This document shows, piece by piece, positions 6,280 through 7,598 of a DNA stretch of 7,598 bases (its first letter is position 1; every line of letters starts with the position of its first letter). The notes beneath the pieces are model-generated. The model did not search any database, was not told the DNA's origin, and was given only the letters and a program-made list of their open reading frames with translations. The position numbers and the translations under genes are program-made. This stretch comes from Methanosarcinales archaeon (GTDB lineage Archaea > Halobacteriota > Methanosarcinia > Methanosarcinales > Methanocomedenaceae): NCBI GenBank assembly GCA_030666885.1, contig DAOUWY010000086.1, positions 1-7,598 of the forward strand, in the 5' to 3' direction.

Positions 6280-6831
6280 ATGTCAGAATCAGAAATAAAT
6301 ATACAAAACGTAGTTGCATCGACTAAACTAGCAGATAGTTTTGATCTTGTTAAAATAGAATCGGCACTTGAAGGCGCAGAATACAATAAAGCAAAATTTC
6401 CTGGTATGGTCTACAGGGTAACCAATCCCAAAGCAGCCTTTTTAATTTTTACTTCAGGGAAAGTAGTCTGTACAGGTGCAAAGAACGTTGAAGATGTGAA
6501 AACTGTCATAAAGAACCTGGGGGATAAGATCGAGTCTCTTGGTATCAATGTCGAGAAAAACCCGGATATCACCATTCAGAATATCGTTGCATCGGCAGAC
6601 CTGGGCGCAAAGTTGAACCTTAATGCAATTGCAATCGGGTTTGGTTTTGAAAACATTGAATATGAACCAGAGCAATTCCCTGGACTTGTCTACAGGATCG
6701 CTTCCCCGAAGATCGTGGTGTTGATATTCAGTTCAGGAAAACTGGTTGTTACCGGAGGCAAATCGCCCAGTGATTGCAATAGGGGAGTCGAGATCGTAAG
6801 GGAACAGCTTGAAGGTATGTCCCTGCTCTAA
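6280..6831 (+). CDS. tbp: TATA-box-binding protein (TBP)
   Basis: General transcription factor that binds the TATA box and, with TFB, recruits archaeal RNA polymerase. At 183 residues it has the normal archaeal length. It shows the family's two imperfect repeats: residues 7-90, beginning IQNVVAS, and 99-180, beginning IQNIVAS. Each repeat has an FPG-VYR segment followed by an LIF-SGK segment. The four DNA-intercalating phenylalanines are present, F40 and F57 in the first half and F133 and F150 in the second. The C-terminus (LEGMSLL) lacks the acidic tail found in some archaeal TBPs. The ATG is preceded by GGGATG, and conserved sequence starts at residue 7, supporting this start. A small CxxC gene follows after 17 bases on the same strand and is probably co-transcribed. 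Many methanosarcinal genomes hold several TBPs; this window shows only one. Confidence 0.97.
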   Translation: MSESEINIQNVVASTKLADSFDLVKIESALEGAEYNKAKFPGMVYRVTNPKAAFLIFTSGKVVCTGAKNVEDVKTVIKNLGDKIESLGINVEKNPDITIQNIVASADLGAKLNLNAIAIGFGFENIEYEPEQFPGLVYRIASPKIVVLIFSSGKLVVTGGKSPSDCNRGVEIVREQLEGMSLL

Positions 6832-6848
6832 AGCAACAGGTGTTTATC

Positions 6849-7139
6849 TTGTCGTCGTATCGTGAGGCAGTGGCAAAGAATTTTATTGTTGATAATGAGG
6901 TGAAAGACTTCATTAACAACGAGGACCGTGACTTTCGGGTCTGCACATCATGCAGCGGTCCCGTACTGGTCCCGGTAGATCTGGCCCCGGTCAAAACCAG
7001 TGATATTGAAATAAAGGTCGGTGACAATACACTGTTCGTATCTATCGTCATGGCACGCTACACACGGCGTATACACAGATCCATGCTTGACCAGTATATG
7101 TGGTTCCTGGAAAATGGCCAGGGCTGTGAACTTGATTGA
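6849..7139 (+). CDS. Unrecognised small CxxC protein downstream of tbp
   Basis: A 96-residue protein that I do not recognise. It is acidic in its first third (VDNEVKDFINNEDRD), has one CTSC motif (C32-x2-C35) followed by a Pro/Val-rich segment (SGPVLVPVDLAPVK), a beta-like stretch IEIKVGDNTLFVSIVMARY, and a C-terminal part rich in Arg and aromatics (RYTRRIHRSMLDQYMWF). A single CxxC could be half of a zinc site completed by a partner or dimer, or a redox pair; C93 is the only other Cys. I prefer the TTG at 6849 because AGGTG (6838-6842) lies six bases before it; the longer GTG start at 6840 would bury that site. It begins 17 bases after the tbp stop, so it is likely in the same transcript. 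Coherent codon use, operon spacing and a ribosome site make it a believable gene. Confidence 0.7.
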   Translation: MSSYREAVAKNFIVDNEVKDFINNEDRDFRVCTSCSGPVLVPVDLAPVKTSDIEIKVGDNTLFVSIVMARYTRRIHRSMLDQYMWFLENGQGCELD

Positions 7140-7148
7140 AAGAGTAAG

Positions 7149-7190
7149 ATAAAATACTACGGGAATAAAATACTACAGGAGAAATACTTC
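7149..7190. repeat. 16-nt tandem repeat, about 2.6 copies
   Basis: ATAAAATACTACGGGA (7149-7164) is followed directly by ATAAAATACTACAGGA (7165-7180), differing at one base, and then by a decayed piece GAAATACTTC (7181-7190). It fills the gap between two convergent genes, so it may act in or result from 3'-end processing, or be a slippage product. Confidence 0.85.
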
Positions 7191-7197
7191 AAATCTG

Positions 7198-7598
7198 TTA
7201 TGTGCGAATCCCGAATGATGGCACAGTCCCGTAAGAATATTCCTGTGGTCCAGGATCTTCCCTGATGTGATATTTTCGCTGGTTACGGTTCCCCATTCGC
7301 TCAAGTTTGTTCTCCCTGTACATGCGGGAAAGGTATGTGGAAACAGTACTCAGGTTGATATTACCGTAAACCCTGTCGTAATTTCTTTTCACTTCAAGGG
7401 ATGTGAACCACTGACCTGTGTATTCAAAATTCAGGAAAAGTTCAAGACGTTGTTTTATAGTGAGGGACTCGTTTTTCAGTCTGATGTATTCTTCTTCAGC
7501 AATCTGAAGATTACGAGTCCCCCCTATGTTTTGTGGTGGTTGGTTGATATATTGTTTAGTGTAAGTCGGTTGGATTTGTGGTTGGACTTGTGGTTGGA
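7198..7598 (-). CDS. Winged-helix DNA-binding-like protein, 5' part cut by window edge
   Basis: An open frame enters from the right edge and ends at 7198, giving 132 visible residues without a start. The first ~20 are Gln/Pro-rich (QPQVQPQIQPTYTKQYINQ, then PPQN), encoded partly by a 12-nt repeat. A short charged helix (IAEEEYIRLKNESLTIKQRLE) leads into a helix-turn-helix-like region: FLNFEYTGQWFTSLEVKRNY, a second helix LSTVSTYLSRMYRENKL (the likely recognition helix), and a wing-like ERMGNRNQRKYHI. The last 20 residues are Gly/Pro/Tyr-rich and probably disordered. This looks like an archaeal winged-helix regulator of MarR/ArsR-like fold with a flexible N-terminus, but I cannot name the family. 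It is convergent with the gene at 6849-7139. An internal GTG at 7392 would cut the domain in half and is not the start. Confidence 0.65.
   Translation of the reverse strand, partial: QPQVQPQIQPTYTKQYINQPPQNIGGTRNLQIAEEEYIRLKNESLTIKQRLELFLNFEYTGQWFTSLEVKRNYDRVYGNINLSTVSTYLSRMYRENKLERMGNRNQRKYHIREDPGPQEYSYGTVPSFGIRT
7568..7598 (-). repeat. 12-nt tandem repeats encoding a Gln/Pro tract
   Basis: On the plus strand GGTTGG occurs at 7568, 7580 and 7592 with a 12-base period, spaced by ATTTGT and ACTTGT. On the coding (minus) strand this gives Q-P-Q-V/I units. The array continues past the window edge, so its copy number is unknown. Confidence 0.8.

Noticed and set aside
7198..7392. A complete 64-residue gene starting at GTG 7392
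   Set aside because: The same frame stays open to the window edge and the upstream residues complete the winged-helix region, so this is only the end of a larger gene.
1..7598. CRISPR arrays, tRNA or rRNA genes, complete insertion sequences
   Set aside because: No regular repeat-spacer pattern, no tRNA-like T-arm or acceptor pairs in the gaps, and no transposase frames were found by reading both strands.

Overview
The window is archaeal. It encodes a two-repeat TATA-binding protein, an archaeal-type alanyl-tRNA synthetase with an extra N-terminal zinc module, and a stand-alone 'core' MetE-like methyltransferase. Start sites vary: some have GGAG/GGTG Shine-Dalgarno sequences, while others have TATA boxes so close to the start that leaders must be very short. 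The combination fits a euryarchaeon of the Methanosarcinales/ANME-2 type. That placement is inference from protein resemblance, not an identification.

Layout, left to right. Positions 1-2289 (minus strand) hold three co-directional genes in transcription order metE-like methyltransferase (2289-1252), a DUF151/bifunctional-nuclease-family protein (1201-752) and the large subunit of exonuclease VII (from 695, running off the left edge). The gaps are about 50 bases, so they could be one operon. Positions 2290-3205 are accessory-like. They hold a 38-bp near-perfect palindrome, the C-terminal remnant of a PIN-domain (VapC-like) toxin gene, a small FMN-binding split-barrel (pyridoxamine-phosphate-oxidase-like) gene, and its promoter, whose TATA box lies between two copies of AAGTGCATA. 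Positions 3206-5971 are alaS on the minus strand. Positions 5972-6279 are the divergent control region between alaS and tbp, with one doubtful small membrane ORF. Positions 6280-7139 (plus strand) hold tbp and, 17 bases later, a small CxxC protein that I do not recognise. A 16-nt tandem repeat sits in the tail-to-tail gap. The right edge holds the C-terminal part of a winged-helix protein (minus strand), whose visible N-terminal part is a Gln/Pro-rich tract encoded by 12-nt repeats.

Most of the window is information-processing housekeeping (aminoacylation, transcription initiation, DNA end processing) plus methionine synthesis. I see no CRISPR array, tRNA, rRNA, transposase or defence cluster. 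The most useful second looks are: the methyltransferase, whose expected H-x-C zinc motif reads H-x-H; the direct-repeat promoter; the palindrome beside a decayed toxin gene; and the unrecognised small gene behind tbp.
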